A stretch of DNA of 38,008 nt from contig JALHON010000010.1 of the NCBI GenBank assembly GCA_022842985.1, positions 1-38,008 on the forward strand, written 5' to 3'. This document shows, in pieces, positions 25,097-32,842 of the stretch. Both the position numbers and the translations under genes were made by a program. Numbering within the stretch: the first letter of the stretch is position 1; the number at the start of each line of letters is the position of its first letter. The notes below the pieces were generated by a model. That model saw nothing but the letters and a program-made list of their open reading frames with translations. It searched no databases and was not told the DNA's origin. Source of the stretch: Acidobacteriota bacterium. GTDB taxonomy: Bacteria > Acidobacteriota > Vicinamibacteria > Vicinamibacterales > UBA2999.

Positions 25097-26263
25097 ATGC
25101 TCTGGCCCCCGTCCTGTCGAGTTCGCGGCCCCGCGCCGCTGCTGCTCGCGTTGGTTCTCCTGGCCACGCCGGCCGCCGCGCAGCCGCCCGAGGCCCTGCC
25201 GCGCGTCGGGGCCGGCGACCTGGTGTACCTCGGCAGCTTCGCGCTGCCGGCAAGCGACGGCGTGGACGATTCCACCGAACATACGCTGACCTACGGCGGC
25301 GCCGCGCTGGGCCTCGGGCCGGAGGGTTCGCTCTACGTGGGCTGCCACGCCTGGCACAACCGTCTGGCGCGCGTGTCGATTCCCGCCGTGGGCGAGACGG
25401 CGGCGGTGCTCGCGCCGTGCACGGCCATTCCGAACCTCGACGCGGTGGACCCGGGCGCCGGCGAAGGGCTGGCCCTTGGCGGGTCGCTCCTCTGGCGCAA
25501 CCGCCTGCTCGTTTCAGCCTGGTCGTACTACGACGCCGGTGGTGATGCCGCGGCGTCGCATTTCGCCGGCCCGTCCGACGTGGCAGCGCTCGAAGGCCCC
25601 GTACGGCTCGGCGGCGCGGCGCCCGGCCTCGTCGGCGGCTACATGGGCGTCGTGCCGGACGAGTGGCGCGCCGCGCTCGGTGGCCCCGCGCTCACCGGCC
25701 AGTGCTGCATCCCGATCATCACGCGGTCCAGTCAGGGGCCGGCAGCGAGTGTCTTCGATCCCGACGACGTCGGTCCCGACCGGCCGGCCGCGAGCACGCT
25801 CGTCGTGGGCTACCCGGCGGAACATCCGCTGGCGGCGTGGGACGGCACGAGTCCGCTCTACAACGGCGCCACGATCATCGGCGGTCTCGCCTTTCCGGCC
25901 GGCTCGCGGTCGGTGCTCTTCTTCGGCCGGCACGGCGACACGTTCTGCTACGGCACGGGTGAGGAATGCGGCGATCCGGCGGAGGCTGACAAGGGCAACC
26001 ACGCGTGGCCGTACCGGCATCAGGTGTGGGCCTACGACGCGGGGGAGCTGGCGGCGGTCAAGGCCGGCCGCCTGGCGCCGTGGGACGTGCGGCCCTACGC
26101 CACGTGGACGCTGCCGGGCATGAGCGACGACGGCAGTGCCAGCATGCGCAGCGCCACTTACGACCCGGCGACCCGGCGCGTCTACATCACGACGGTCTAC
26201 GGCGAATCGCCACGCGTGCACGTCTATCAGGTGCGAACCGCGCTCGGAGAACCGGCGTCCTAG
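25097..26263 (+). CDS. secreted protein of unknown function
   Basis: 388 aa. A clear signal peptide (APLLLALVLLATPAAAQ, cleavage near residue 28) is followed by a soluble region that reads like an all-beta propeller-type protein: AGDLVYLGSFALPASDG, LGLGPEGSLYVGCHAWHNRLARVSIP, FPAGSRSVLFFGRHGDTFCYG, VWAYDAGELAAVKAGRL and ATYDPATRRVYITTVYGE. Paired cysteines (QCCIP, FCYGTGEECGD) suggest disulfides outside the cytoplasm. I do not recognise a named family. The chosen ATG is the only one that leaves an intact signal peptide. The DCC-family gene follows after 8 bases, so the two may share a transcript. Confidence 0.75.
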   Translation: MLWPPSCRVRGPAPLLLALVLLATPAAAQPPEALPRVGAGDLVYLGSFALPASDGVDDSTEHTLTYGGAALGLGPEGSLYVGCHAWHNRLARVSIPAVGETAAVLAPCTAIPNLDAVDPGAGEGLALGGSLLWRNRLLVSAWSYYDAGGDAAASHFAGPSDVAALEGPVRLGGAAPGLVGGYMGVVPDEWRAALGGPALTGQCCIPIITRSSQGPAASVFDPDDVGPDRPAASTLVVGYPAEHPLAAWDGTSPLYNGATIIGGLAFPAGSRSVLFFGRHGDTFCYGTGEECGDPAEADKGNHAWPYRHQVWAYDAGELAAVKAGRLAPWDVRPYATWTLPGMSDDGSASMRSATYDPATRRVYITTVYGESPRVHVYQVRTALGEPAS

Positions 26264-26271
26264 TCAGCAGG

Positions 26272-26682
26272 ATGGTTCCCACGGCCCGCCCGCACGGCAT
26301 CGTGCTCTTCGACGGCACCTGTGCATTCTGCGAGCGCTCGGTGACCTTCATCGCCACGCGCGATCCGGGCGGCTACTTCCGCTTCGGCGCGTCGCAGACG
26401 CCGGCCGCGCAGGCTGTGCTGGCGGAGTTCGGCGAAACGCGCGAATCCACGCGCAGCATCATCCTCATCGAAGACGGGCAGCTCTACCGCAAGTCCACGG
26501 CCGTGCTGCGGATCGCACGACGGCTGCCGCTGCCGTGGTCGCTCGCCGCCGCGGCGCTGCTGATTCCGCGGCCGCTGCGCGATGCCGCCTACGCCGTGGT
26601 CGCGGCCGTGCGGCACCGCCTGGCCGGGCGGTCGAACGCCTGCGAGATTCCGCCGCCCGAGATCCGGGAACGCCTGATCTGA
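26272..26682 (+). CDS. DCC family (DUF393) thiol-disulfide oxidoreductase-like protein
   Basis: 136 aa, the usual size for the family named after its N-terminal Asp-x-x-Cys-x-x-Cys motif, here FDGTCAFCERSV with Cys17 and Cys20. Also present are FRFGASQTPAAQ, a DGQLYRKSTAVLRIARRL segment and a hydrophobic stretch (LAAAALLIPRPLRDAAYAVVAAV). Members are thioredoxin-fold proteins of poorly defined function, proposed to act on disulfides. It begins 8 bases after the stop of the secreted Cys-containing protein, which makes a role in that protein's thiol state conceivable but unproven. Confidence 0.85.
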   Translation: MVPTARPHGIVLFDGTCAFCERSVTFIATRDPGGYFRFGASQTPAAQAVLAEFGETRESTRSIILIEDGQLYRKSTAVLRIARRLPLPWSLAAAALLIPRPLRDAAYAVVAAVRHRLAGRSNACEIPPPEIRERLI

Positions 26683-26764
26683 CTGGCGGCGACGGCGCCG
26701 TCGGGCACCCGGGCCGCTGGTGGGAAGACCCTGGCTATGCGATGATCCCGGCCGACGGCCCGCT

Positions 26765-27355
26765 ATGCCCGACGCGCCGACGACCGCGATCACACAACTG
26801 CTCAATGAGTGGTCCGGCGGCAACGCCGATGCGCTGCCGCGACTGCTGGATCTCGTCTATCCGGAACTGCGGAAGATCGCGGCCAGCCGTCTGCGCAGCG
26901 AGCGCGCGGACCACACGCTGCAGCCAACGAGCCTGGTGAACGAGGCCTACATGCGTCTCGCCCACCAGCCTGGCAAGGACTGGCAGAACCGCACCCACTT
27001 CTATGCCGTGGCCGCGCGCGTGGTACGCGCCGTGCTGGTCGACCACGCGCGGGCGCGACGCCGGATCAAGCGGGGGTCTGGTGCCGCGAGCGTCGAGCTC
27101 ACCGAGTGGAACGCCAGCGTGCCGGCGCCCCAGGTCGACCTGCTGGACCTCGATGCCGCGCTCAAGGAGCTCGAGGCCATCGACCCCGAACGCGCCCGGA
27201 TCGTCGAACTGCGTCACTTCGCGGGCCTGTCCATCGAAGAAACGGCCGAAGCCCTGGGCATTTCCGACTCCACGGTCAAACGCGGATGGCTGGCAGCCAA
27301 GACGTGGATTCGCCACCGCCTCGACGGCCAACGCCCTGACATGGACGGCGGCTGA
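26765..27355 (+). CDS. ECF-type RNA polymerase sigma factor
   Basis: 196 aa with region 2 at about residues 24-66 (LVYPELRKIAASRLRSERADHTLQPTSLVNEAYMRLA) and region 4 at about 130-185 (LEAIDPERARIVELRHFAGLSIEETAEALGISDSTVKRGWLAAKTWIRHRL). The DHTLQPTSLVNEAYMRLA phrase is typical of the ECF subgroup common in Acidobacteria and Planctomycetes, which lack a classic anti-sigma gene and sit beside Ser/Thr kinases. ATG 26765 gives the expected family start (ITQLLNEWSGGNADAL); a longer ATG at 26720 is less likely. No clear ribosome-binding site precedes it. Its stop codon lies within the candidate ECF promoter of the kinase gene, which suggests that it controls its downstream neighbours. Confidence 0.92.
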   Translation: MPDAPTTAITQLLNEWSGGNADALPRLLDLVYPELRKIAASRLRSERADHTLQPTSLVNEAYMRLAHQPGKDWQNRTHFYAVAARVVRAVLVDHARARRRIKRGSGAASVELTEWNASVPAPQVDLLDLDAALKELEAIDPERARIVELRHFAGLSIEETAEALGISDSTVKRGWLAAKTWIRHRLDGQRPDMDGG

Positions 27356-27381
27356 CCCACTCGCGTTGCATCCGTCGCTTG
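27351..27381 (+). promoter_or_regulatory. candidate ECF promoter of the kinase-TPR gene
   Basis: GCTGACCCA (27351-27359), 9 free bases, then CATCCGTCGCTTG (27369-27381). The same two blocks with the same 9-base spacing occur at 30096-30126. Within them TGAC and CGTC are 16 bases apart, as expected for -35 and -10 elements of an ECF sigma factor. The -35 block contains the TGA stop of the sigma gene. The -10 block ends 62 bases before the kinase ATG. Confidence 0.65.
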
Positions 27382-27443
27382 CGGCCATGAACAGGCGGTT
27401 GGCCTGGCTACCGATACACGATGCGCCTCGGAGCCTCTGAGTC

Positions 27444-28802
27444 ATGACGCGTGAAGAGTGGGCGCACATCGAAGCGCTGTTCGACGAGGCGCGGCAGCGG
27501 ACGGGACCCGATCGCCAGGCCTGGCTCGACGCCAGCGGCGCCAGCCCCGAGACCCGGCAGCTCGTCGAGCAGATGCTCGACAGCTACGACTCCGATCCCG
27601 GCTTCCTCGAAGACGACAGCGACCCGGCCGGCTCGGTGGCCAACGTCGTCGCCGACGCGCTCGTGGGCCAGCGCCTGGGCGCGTACCGGATCGTGCGCCC
27701 GATCGGCCGCGGCGGCATGGGCATGGTGTACGAAGCGGTGCGCGACGACGACGAGTTCGCAAGACGCGTGGCCATCAAGGTGCTGCCCACCTGGGGCGCG
27801 TCCACGCTGGCGGCCCGGTTCCGGCTGGAACGGCGGCTGCTCGCCTCGCTCGATCATCCGGGCATCGCCCGCCTCATCGACTCGGGCAGCGGGCCAGACC
27901 ACAGCCTCTACTTCGTGATGGAGTTCGTGGACGGCGACCCCATCGACGAGTGGGCGCGCGCTCACCATCTCGATGTCGACGCCCGCGTCGCCCTGCTCGT
28001 GCGCGTCGCCGACGCCGTCGCCGATGCACACCGGCATCTGGTCGTGCATCGTGACATCAAGCCCGCCAACATCCTCGTGCAGGCCGACGGACAGCCGAAG
28101 CTGCTGGATTTCGGGATCGCCACGCTGCTCTCGGAGGAGGGCGCCGAAAGTGCCGGCCTCACGCGCACCGCGGAGCGGCGGTTCACGCCGGAGTTCGCCA
28201 GTCCCGAACAGATTCGTGGCGAGCCGGTGACCACGGCCACGGACGTCTACGGCCTGGGCGCCTTGCTGTATCTGCTGCTGGCGGGCCGTCGTCCGCACGA
28301 CTTGCGGAGTGTGTCACCCCTCGAGGCGATGCGGCTCGTCTGCGACGTCGACCCGCCGGCGCCGAGCGCCGTGGCCACGGCAGCCGACGCGCCACGGATT
28401 CGCGGCGCGCTCGACGCAGTGGTCGGCAAGGCCCTGCGCAAGGCTCCGCGCGAACGCTACACGACCGTGGCGGAACTGGCGGCCGATCTGCGCGCCTGGC
28501 AGGCCGGACTGCCGGTCACGGCCGCGCCGGATTCGCTGATGCAGCAGGCGCGGCGCTTCGTGCGCCGCCATACCGTGGGGGTCGCGGCGAGCGTGGCCGT
28601 GGCGCTGGCGCTCGTGGTGGGCGGCGGCGTCGCGATCTGGCAGGCACGCGTCGCCGAACGCGAGCGGGCGCGCGCGGACGCGCGCTTCAACGACGTGCGC
28701 AAGCTGGCCAACGCCGTCGTGGGTCCGCTCTACGACGAGATCGCGAAGGTTCCAGGCTCGACCGAAGCGCGCCGGGCGCTGGTCAAGGAAGCCCTCGCGT
28801 AA
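27444..28802 (+). CDS. membrane Ser/Thr protein kinase, truncated by an in-frame TAA
   Basis: 452 aa. The order is a short N-terminal helical domain (1-60), then a Hanks-type kinase with the Gly loop IGRGGMGMVYEA (88-98), VAIKVL with Lys112, VVHRDIKPANI (His202, Arg203, Asp204, Asn209), LDFGIA (Asp222), FASPEQIRGE and TDVYGLGALLYLLL, and one transmembrane helix near 376-398. The catalytic residues are all present, so the kinase should be active. Translation stops at TAA 28800-28802 in the middle of what family members continue as a TPR-rich extracytoplasmic domain. The same frame stays open to 30062 with matching TPR sequence. It follows the ECF sigma gene, and probably phosphorylates it or shares its pathway (inference). 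Confidence 0.88.
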   Translation: MTREEWAHIEALFDEARQRTGPDRQAWLDASGASPETRQLVEQMLDSYDSDPGFLEDDSDPAGSVANVVADALVGQRLGAYRIVRPIGRGGMGMVYEAVRDDDEFARRVAIKVLPTWGASTLAARFRLERRLLASLDHPGIARLIDSGSGPDHSLYFVMEFVDGDPIDEWARAHHLDVDARVALLVRVADAVADAHRHLVVHRDIKPANILVQADGQPKLLDFGIATLLSEEGAESAGLTRTAERRFTPEFASPEQIRGEPVTTATDVYGLGALLYLLLAGRRPHDLRSVSPLEAMRLVCDVDPPAPSAVATAADAPRIRGALDAVVGKALRKAPRERYTTVAELAADLRAWQAGLPVTAAPDSLMQQARRFVRRHTVGVAASVAVALALVVGGGVAIWQARVAERERARADARFNDVRKLANAVVGPLYDEIAKVPGSTEARRALVKEALA

Positions 28803-28883
28803 CTGGATGGACTCGAGGCGCAGGCTGTCGACGACCTCGACCTGAAGGCGGAACTCGCCGAGGCATACCAGAAGATCGGGGAC

Positions 28884-30062
28884 GTGCAAGGCAACCTCTT
28901 CTACCCCAACCTGGGCGATATCCCTGGCGCCAGGGCCAGCTACGCGAAGCTGCGCAGACTGCGCACCGAAGTCGCCGCGTCCCGTCCGCAGGACGAGGCC
29001 GCGCAGCTCGGCCTGGTGCACGCGCTCGTGCGCGACGGCGACGCGGCGTTGGCCGAGAATCGTCTGAACGACGCGATCGAACACTATGAGCAGGCGCGCG
29101 TGCGCGTGGAAGCCACACCGGGTCAGTCCGAAGCGAGGGTCCTCGCCGAAAGCCGTGTCAGAGGCGACTTCGGTGTGGCACTCGGCCAGGCCGGACGGCA
29201 TGCCGACGCCATCCGTCAGTTCGAGACCGCCCTCGCGCTCGTCGAACCCTTGGCAAACGCACCTGGCGCCTCCGAGGCGATGCGGCGCGCGCAGATGTCG
29301 AATCACACCAACGTCGTCGACGTCCTCTACCATGCCGGTCGCTATCAGGACGCGTTGCCGCACGCTGAGCAAGCCATGGCCCTGGCTCGGGCCATGCTCC
29401 GCGATGCGGTGGACGTCGCCACGGCGCGCCGGGCCGTCTACCTGACGGCCAATCGACTGGCCGCGGCACTCGACGGCACGGGCCGTGTGGACGAGGCGAT
29501 CGCGGCATGGAATGAAGGCATCGAGATCCTGAAACAGATGGCCGACGCGGACCCGCGGAATGTTCGCCTGCGATTCGACCTCGCGGGCATGTACCAAGGG
29601 CTCGCCACGTTCCACCTGAAGAAGCAGCGCACGACGCCGGCCTGGGACGCGATCAACGAGGCATTCGCGCAGTGGAAGGTGGCGTTCGACGCCAATCCCG
29701 CCGCCACGACTGAGCGCTACAACTACGGCTTCGCGTTCACGGTGCTCGGCGACGTGCAGCGCGCCCGCGGGAACCTGGCCGCAGCCGTCGAGGCCTACCG
29801 TCAGGCCATCGACGTGTTTGCAGACCCTGTGGTGGCGGCACGGAGCCCAGTCGACCGGTTCCAGATGTACGAATCGCTCGGTGACATCCTGGTGGAACGG
29901 GCACGGCGGGCTCCATCCGCCGACCTCACCCGCGACGCGCGCGAGGCGTACCTGACGGCCCGTGAGGGCTATGCGGCGCTGGCCAAGGCCGGCCAGCTGC
30001 CAGAGGCGCTGGCGTCCCAGGGCGAGACAGTCGCCAGGAAGATCGCAGCGCTTCCCCGTTAG
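28884..30062 (+). pseudogene. TPR sensor domain separated from the kinase by a nonsense codon
   Basis: In the same frame as the kinase, coding sequence resumes directly after TAA 28800-28802 (LDGLEAQAVDDLDLKAELAEAYQKIGDVQG) and runs to 30062. The first usual start inside it is GTG 28884, giving 392 aa, but this has no ribosome-binding site and falls inside a conserved helix. About eight TPR-like units follow, such as YEQARVRVEATPGQSEAR, DAIRQFETALALVEPLANAPG, RLAAALDGTGRVDEAIAAWNEGIEIL and AVEAYRQAIDVF. In intact relatives this portion is the extracytoplasmic C-terminus of the kinase. It is either the detached half of a recently disabled gene, a read-through product, or the result of a sequence error. 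The continued clean frame and codon use argue that the break is recent. Confidence 0.7.
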
Positions 30063-30095
30063 CCCCAGCCGCGCAGCGGTCGGCAGCCCACGGGC

Positions 30096-30126
30096 GCTGA
30101 CCCAGCTCACCGCCATCCGTCGCTTG
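30096..30126 (+). promoter_or_regulatory. candidate ECF promoter of the FG-GAP/FN3 protein gene
   Basis: GCTGACCCA (30096-30104), 9 free bases, then CATCCGTCGCTTG (30114-30126): identical in both blocks and in spacing to 27351-27381, while the flanks and spacer differ. The -10 block ends 46 bases before ATG 30173. The leader also holds a small hairpin (30139-30156) and a strong GGAGGAG ribosome-binding site. Confidence 0.65.
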
Positions 30127-30172
30127 TGCTCCCAGCCCGGCGCGACCCTTCGCGCCGAGGCCTGGAGGAGCC

Positions 30173-32140
30173 ATGAATCCCAAGTTCGTCGTCACGCTGC
30201 TGCTCGCAGCCGTGGTGGGTGTGCGCAGCGCACCCACAGCAAGTGCGCAGACTTTCGGCAATGTCCAGCCAATCACGGTGCCGCCGGAAGGCGGCACGAC
30301 CGGTGCGTTCGGTCTGGTGTCGGACATCGATGGCACGACCGCCGTCATCGGCAGCCCGGACGAAACCGCCGGCGGCGCGCTGCTGGCCGGGGCCGCCTAC
30401 GTCGTGGTGCGCAACAGCAGCGGCGCCTGGGTGCAGCAGCAGCGCCTCACGGTCGGCACAGCCGATCGGCACTTCGGCTCGGCCGTCGCCGTGAGCGGCG
30501 ACACGCTGGCGGTCGGGTCGAAGCCCACGAGCGCGTTCACCACCGCCACGGCGCGCATCTACGTCCGCTCGGGCACGACATGGACACTGCAACAGGAGGT
30601 GGGCGCGCACCGCGTCACGTCGTTGCGCCTCAAGGGCGACACGCTGGTCGTCGGTGACATCGAGCGCACCACCCAGGGTGAGGTGACCGTCTACGAGCGC
30701 ACCGGCACCGTGTGGGGCCCGGGCGCGACACTCACGGCCGCGGGCGGCACCGTGAACAACGGCCAGTTCGGCGCCTCGGTGGACCTCTCGGGCTCGACAC
30801 TCTGTGTGGGCGTGCCGAGAGACACGGCCAACGGCATCCTGACGGCCGGGTCGGTGCGCGTGCTGACGCGCAGCGGTCCGGGCGCCTGGACGCAGCAGCA
30901 GAAGATCGATGGGCCGGACACCAACTCGTTCTTCGGCTCGGCATGTTCGGTCGACGGCGACACGCTGCTCATCGGCGCCCTCAACGTCACCAACGGCCGG
31001 GCCTACGTGTTCGTGCGCAGCGGCGCAAGCTGGAGCCAGCAACAGCAGCTGACGATCCCGCAGGTGTCGGGCAACGTCGCCGGCCAGCACGGCCGCGTGG
31101 TGGGCGACGTCGCCGTCGTGGGCGGCTTCCGCAATCTGACGGTGTTCGCCAGAAGCGGCGCGACGTGGACGTCGACGCAGACGATCCCCGTGCCGGCCGA
31201 TGGCTTCGCCGCCATCGGACTGACGCCGTCGTACCTCATCGCCGGCACCAACCCGGCGGGCGCGCAGCACGGCACGGCCTACGTGTACACGTTGCAGGCC
31301 ACCGGCCCTCCGGGTGCGCCCACGAGCGTCCAGGCGATCGTCGACGGCTCGAACGTCAGCCTCAGCTGGGGCGCACCCACGACTGGCGCGGCGCCCACGA
31401 GCTACACGCTCATCGCCCGCACGGCGGCCGGTGCCCCGCTCGGCACGTTCGGCATGGGCCTGGCGACGTCGTTCGCGACGCCAGCGCCGAATGGCGCGTA
31501 CCGCATCAGTGTCACGGCGACCAACAGCTTCGGCACGGGTCCGGAATCAACCGCGCAGACGTTCTCGGTGCCGTCGCTGCCGTCGCCTCCGGGTGCACCG
31601 CAGAGCCTGGCCGTGAGCGTGAGCGGCAGCACCGCCTCGTTCACGTGGACGCCGCCGGCGTCGGGCGGGGCGGCGAGCAGCTACGTGCTGCTCGCGGGTC
31701 TGTCGCCCGGCTTCACGTCGCCAATTGCCACCTTGCCGCTGCCCCCGGCGCCGACGAGCATCAGCGTGCCAGGGGTGCCGCCCGGCGTCTACTACGTGCG
31801 ACTGGTGGCCCAGAACACCGGCGGCATCAGCGGCGCCAGCAACGAAGTGGTCGTCACGGTGGGCGGGGTGACCCCGCCGGGTGCGCCGACGTTGAACGCG
31901 CCGCAGGTGACCGGCAACACCGTGACGCTGTCGTGGGCACCTGGCGCCGGGGCAGCACCAACGTCGTACGTATTGGCGGCGCGCGCGCCGGGCGGTGCGC
32001 TGATTGGGACGGTCCCGCTCACGGGCACGTCCATCACGATTCCTGGCGTTCCGAGTGGCACGTACCTGCTGACACTCGTCGCCCTGAACGGCGGCGCGTC
32101 GAGCGGGCCCTCAAGCCAGATCACACTCGTGGTGCCGTAG
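30173..32140 (+). CDS. secreted FG-GAP beta-propeller protein with three fibronectin type III domains
   Basis: 655 aa. The signal peptide is VVTLLLAAVVGVRSAPTASAQ (cleavage near residue 26). Residues about 30-375 are FG-GAP/integrin-like propeller repeats: HFGSAVAVSGDTLAVGSKPT, QFGASVDLSGSTLCVGVPRDT and FFGSACSVDGDTLLIGALNV, each followed by AYVFVRSGASWSQQQ-type strands. Three FN3 modules begin near 376, 471 and 566, each opening with PPGAP. The domain order propeller-FN3 parallels the 863-aa protein at 6878, although the propellers differ. It is probably extracellular, in binding or adhesion. GGAGGAG lies just before the ATG. The shared promoter motif suggests co-regulation with the kinase, and the gene ends before a strong terminator. 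Confidence 0.87.
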   Translation: MNPKFVVTLLLAAVVGVRSAPTASAQTFGNVQPITVPPEGGTTGAFGLVSDIDGTTAVIGSPDETAGGALLAGAAYVVVRNSSGAWVQQQRLTVGTADRHFGSAVAVSGDTLAVGSKPTSAFTTATARIYVRSGTTWTLQQEVGAHRVTSLRLKGDTLVVGDIERTTQGEVTVYERTGTVWGPGATLTAAGGTVNNGQFGASVDLSGSTLCVGVPRDTANGILTAGSVRVLTRSGPGAWTQQQKIDGPDTNSFFGSACSVDGDTLLIGALNVTNGRAYVFVRSGASWSQQQQLTIPQVSGNVAGQHGRVVGDVAVVGGFRNLTVFARSGATWTSTQTIPVPADGFAAIGLTPSYLIAGTNPAGAQHGTAYVYTLQATGPPGAPTSVQAIVDGSNVSLSWGAPTTGAAPTSYTLIARTAAGAPLGTFGMGLATSFATPAPNGAYRISVTATNSFGTGPESTAQTFSVPSLPSPPGAPQSLAVSVSGSTASFTWTPPASGGAASSYVLLAGLSPGFTSPIATLPLPPAPTSISVPGVPPGVYYVRLVAQNTGGISGASNEVVVTVGGVTPPGAPTLNAPQVTGNTVTLSWAPGAGAAPTSYVLAARAPGGALIGTVPLTGTSITIPGVPSGTYLLTLVALNGGASSGPSSQITLVVP

Positions 32141-32177
32141 CGCGGAGACGACGTCCAGCTGATCCGCACGACGATGG

Positions 32178-32213
32178 GATGTGCCGCCGGACGCGCCGGC
32201 GGCACATCGTTTT
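32178..32213 (+). terminator. rho-independent terminator after the FG-GAP/FN3 gene
   Basis: A perfect 13-bp inverted repeat (32178-32190 with 32196-32208) around the loop ACGCG is followed by G and TTTT (32210-32213). It lies 37 bases after the stop codon. It is the best terminator in the window, and it may also limit the convergent cytochrome c transcript. Confidence 0.85.
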
Positions 32214-32247
32214 CCTGCGCAGCCGGGCGGTGCGCCGCCCGCTCACC

Positions 32248-32646
32248 TCAGGGGCGCGGGGCCACCATGATGGCCTTGAGCGCGTCGACCTCGCCGCTGA
32301 GCGCCTTCTGCCCGGCAGGGTACTTGTTCATCTCGAGGAAGTAGGCGATGAGCGACGCCACGTCCTCGCGCTTGAGGCTGCCGGGGTTGTCCATCGGCAT
32401 TTCGCTCATGCCGGCGTCGATCTCCGACAACGCCTTGCTGCCGTAGGCGCGCGCGAACTCGGCGCCGGCGAACTTGCCCGGGTTGTGGCAGCTCTCGCAC
32501 ACCTGCTTGAAGAGTTCCTTGCCCTTGGCGGCCTGCGCCGCCGTGTAGATGCCGTCGTTGGTCGTCGGGCCCTGCGCCCGCACCGCCACCACACCCATGG
32601 ACGCGACAGCCAGCGCCCCCGCCAGAAGAATCCCAGTTCGTGCCAT
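32248..32646 (-). CDS. secreted monohaem cytochrome c (class I)
   Basis: 132 aa with a signal peptide (GILLAGALAVASMGVVAVRAQ). The haem-binding motif CESCH is at residues 50-54, preceded by GKELFKQV, and Met80, Met83 or Met85 in GMSEMPMDNPG is the likely sixth ligand. The ending DVASLIAYFLEMNKYP is the usual C-terminal helix. It is a small periplasmic electron carrier or a subunit of a dehydrogenase complex. It is divergent from the cbb3 oxidase operon and could deliver electrons to it (inference). A TAGGAT box sits 6 bases before the ATG, and its AGGA could instead act as ribosome-binding site. Confidence 0.88.
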   Translation of the reverse strand: MARTGILLAGALAVASMGVVAVRAQGPTTNDGIYTAAQAAKGKELFKQVCESCHNPGKFAGAEFARAYGSKALSEIDAGMSEMPMDNPGSLKREDVASLIAYFLEMNKYPAGQKALSGEVDALKAIMVAPRP

Positions 32647-32651
32647 GAATC

Positions 32652-32658
32652 CATCCTA
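32652..32658 (-). promoter_or_regulatory. candidate -10 box or ribosome-binding site of the cytochrome c gene
   Basis: On the minus strand TTAGGAT is followed by 6 bases and then ATG 32646. It can be read as a -10 box of a leaderless transcript or as an AGGA ribosome-binding site. Confidence 0.3.
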
Positions 32659-32816
32659 ACCCGGTCCGCCCGCCGCCCGATCCCGGCCCCGCGCACGGAG
32701 ACAAGCGGCGACATCCGCGGCCCTCGGCACGACCGCGGACCGGCGGGGGCAATTCTCCCAAGGCCGCGCAGATTTCCGCGGGACCCACCCCACCCGGATT
32801 CAGTGCCCCCCGATTA

Positions 32817-32828
32817 GAACGGCCGTTC
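32817..32828. promoter_or_regulatory. 12-bp palindrome upstream of the cbb3 promoter
   Basis: GAACGGCCGTTC is a perfect dyad ending 14 bases before the -24 element of the candidate sigma-54 promoter. With one mismatch the symmetry extends to 16 bp. It may be a regulator-binding site. Confidence 0.4.
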
Positions 32829-32842
32829 GACCCCCTCGCGGC

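Noticed and set aside
26680-26702. TGAC-N15-CGTC before the ECF sigma gene as an autoregulatory copy of the ECF motif
   Set aside because: The spacing differs by one and none of the other fixed bases of the two good copies are shared.
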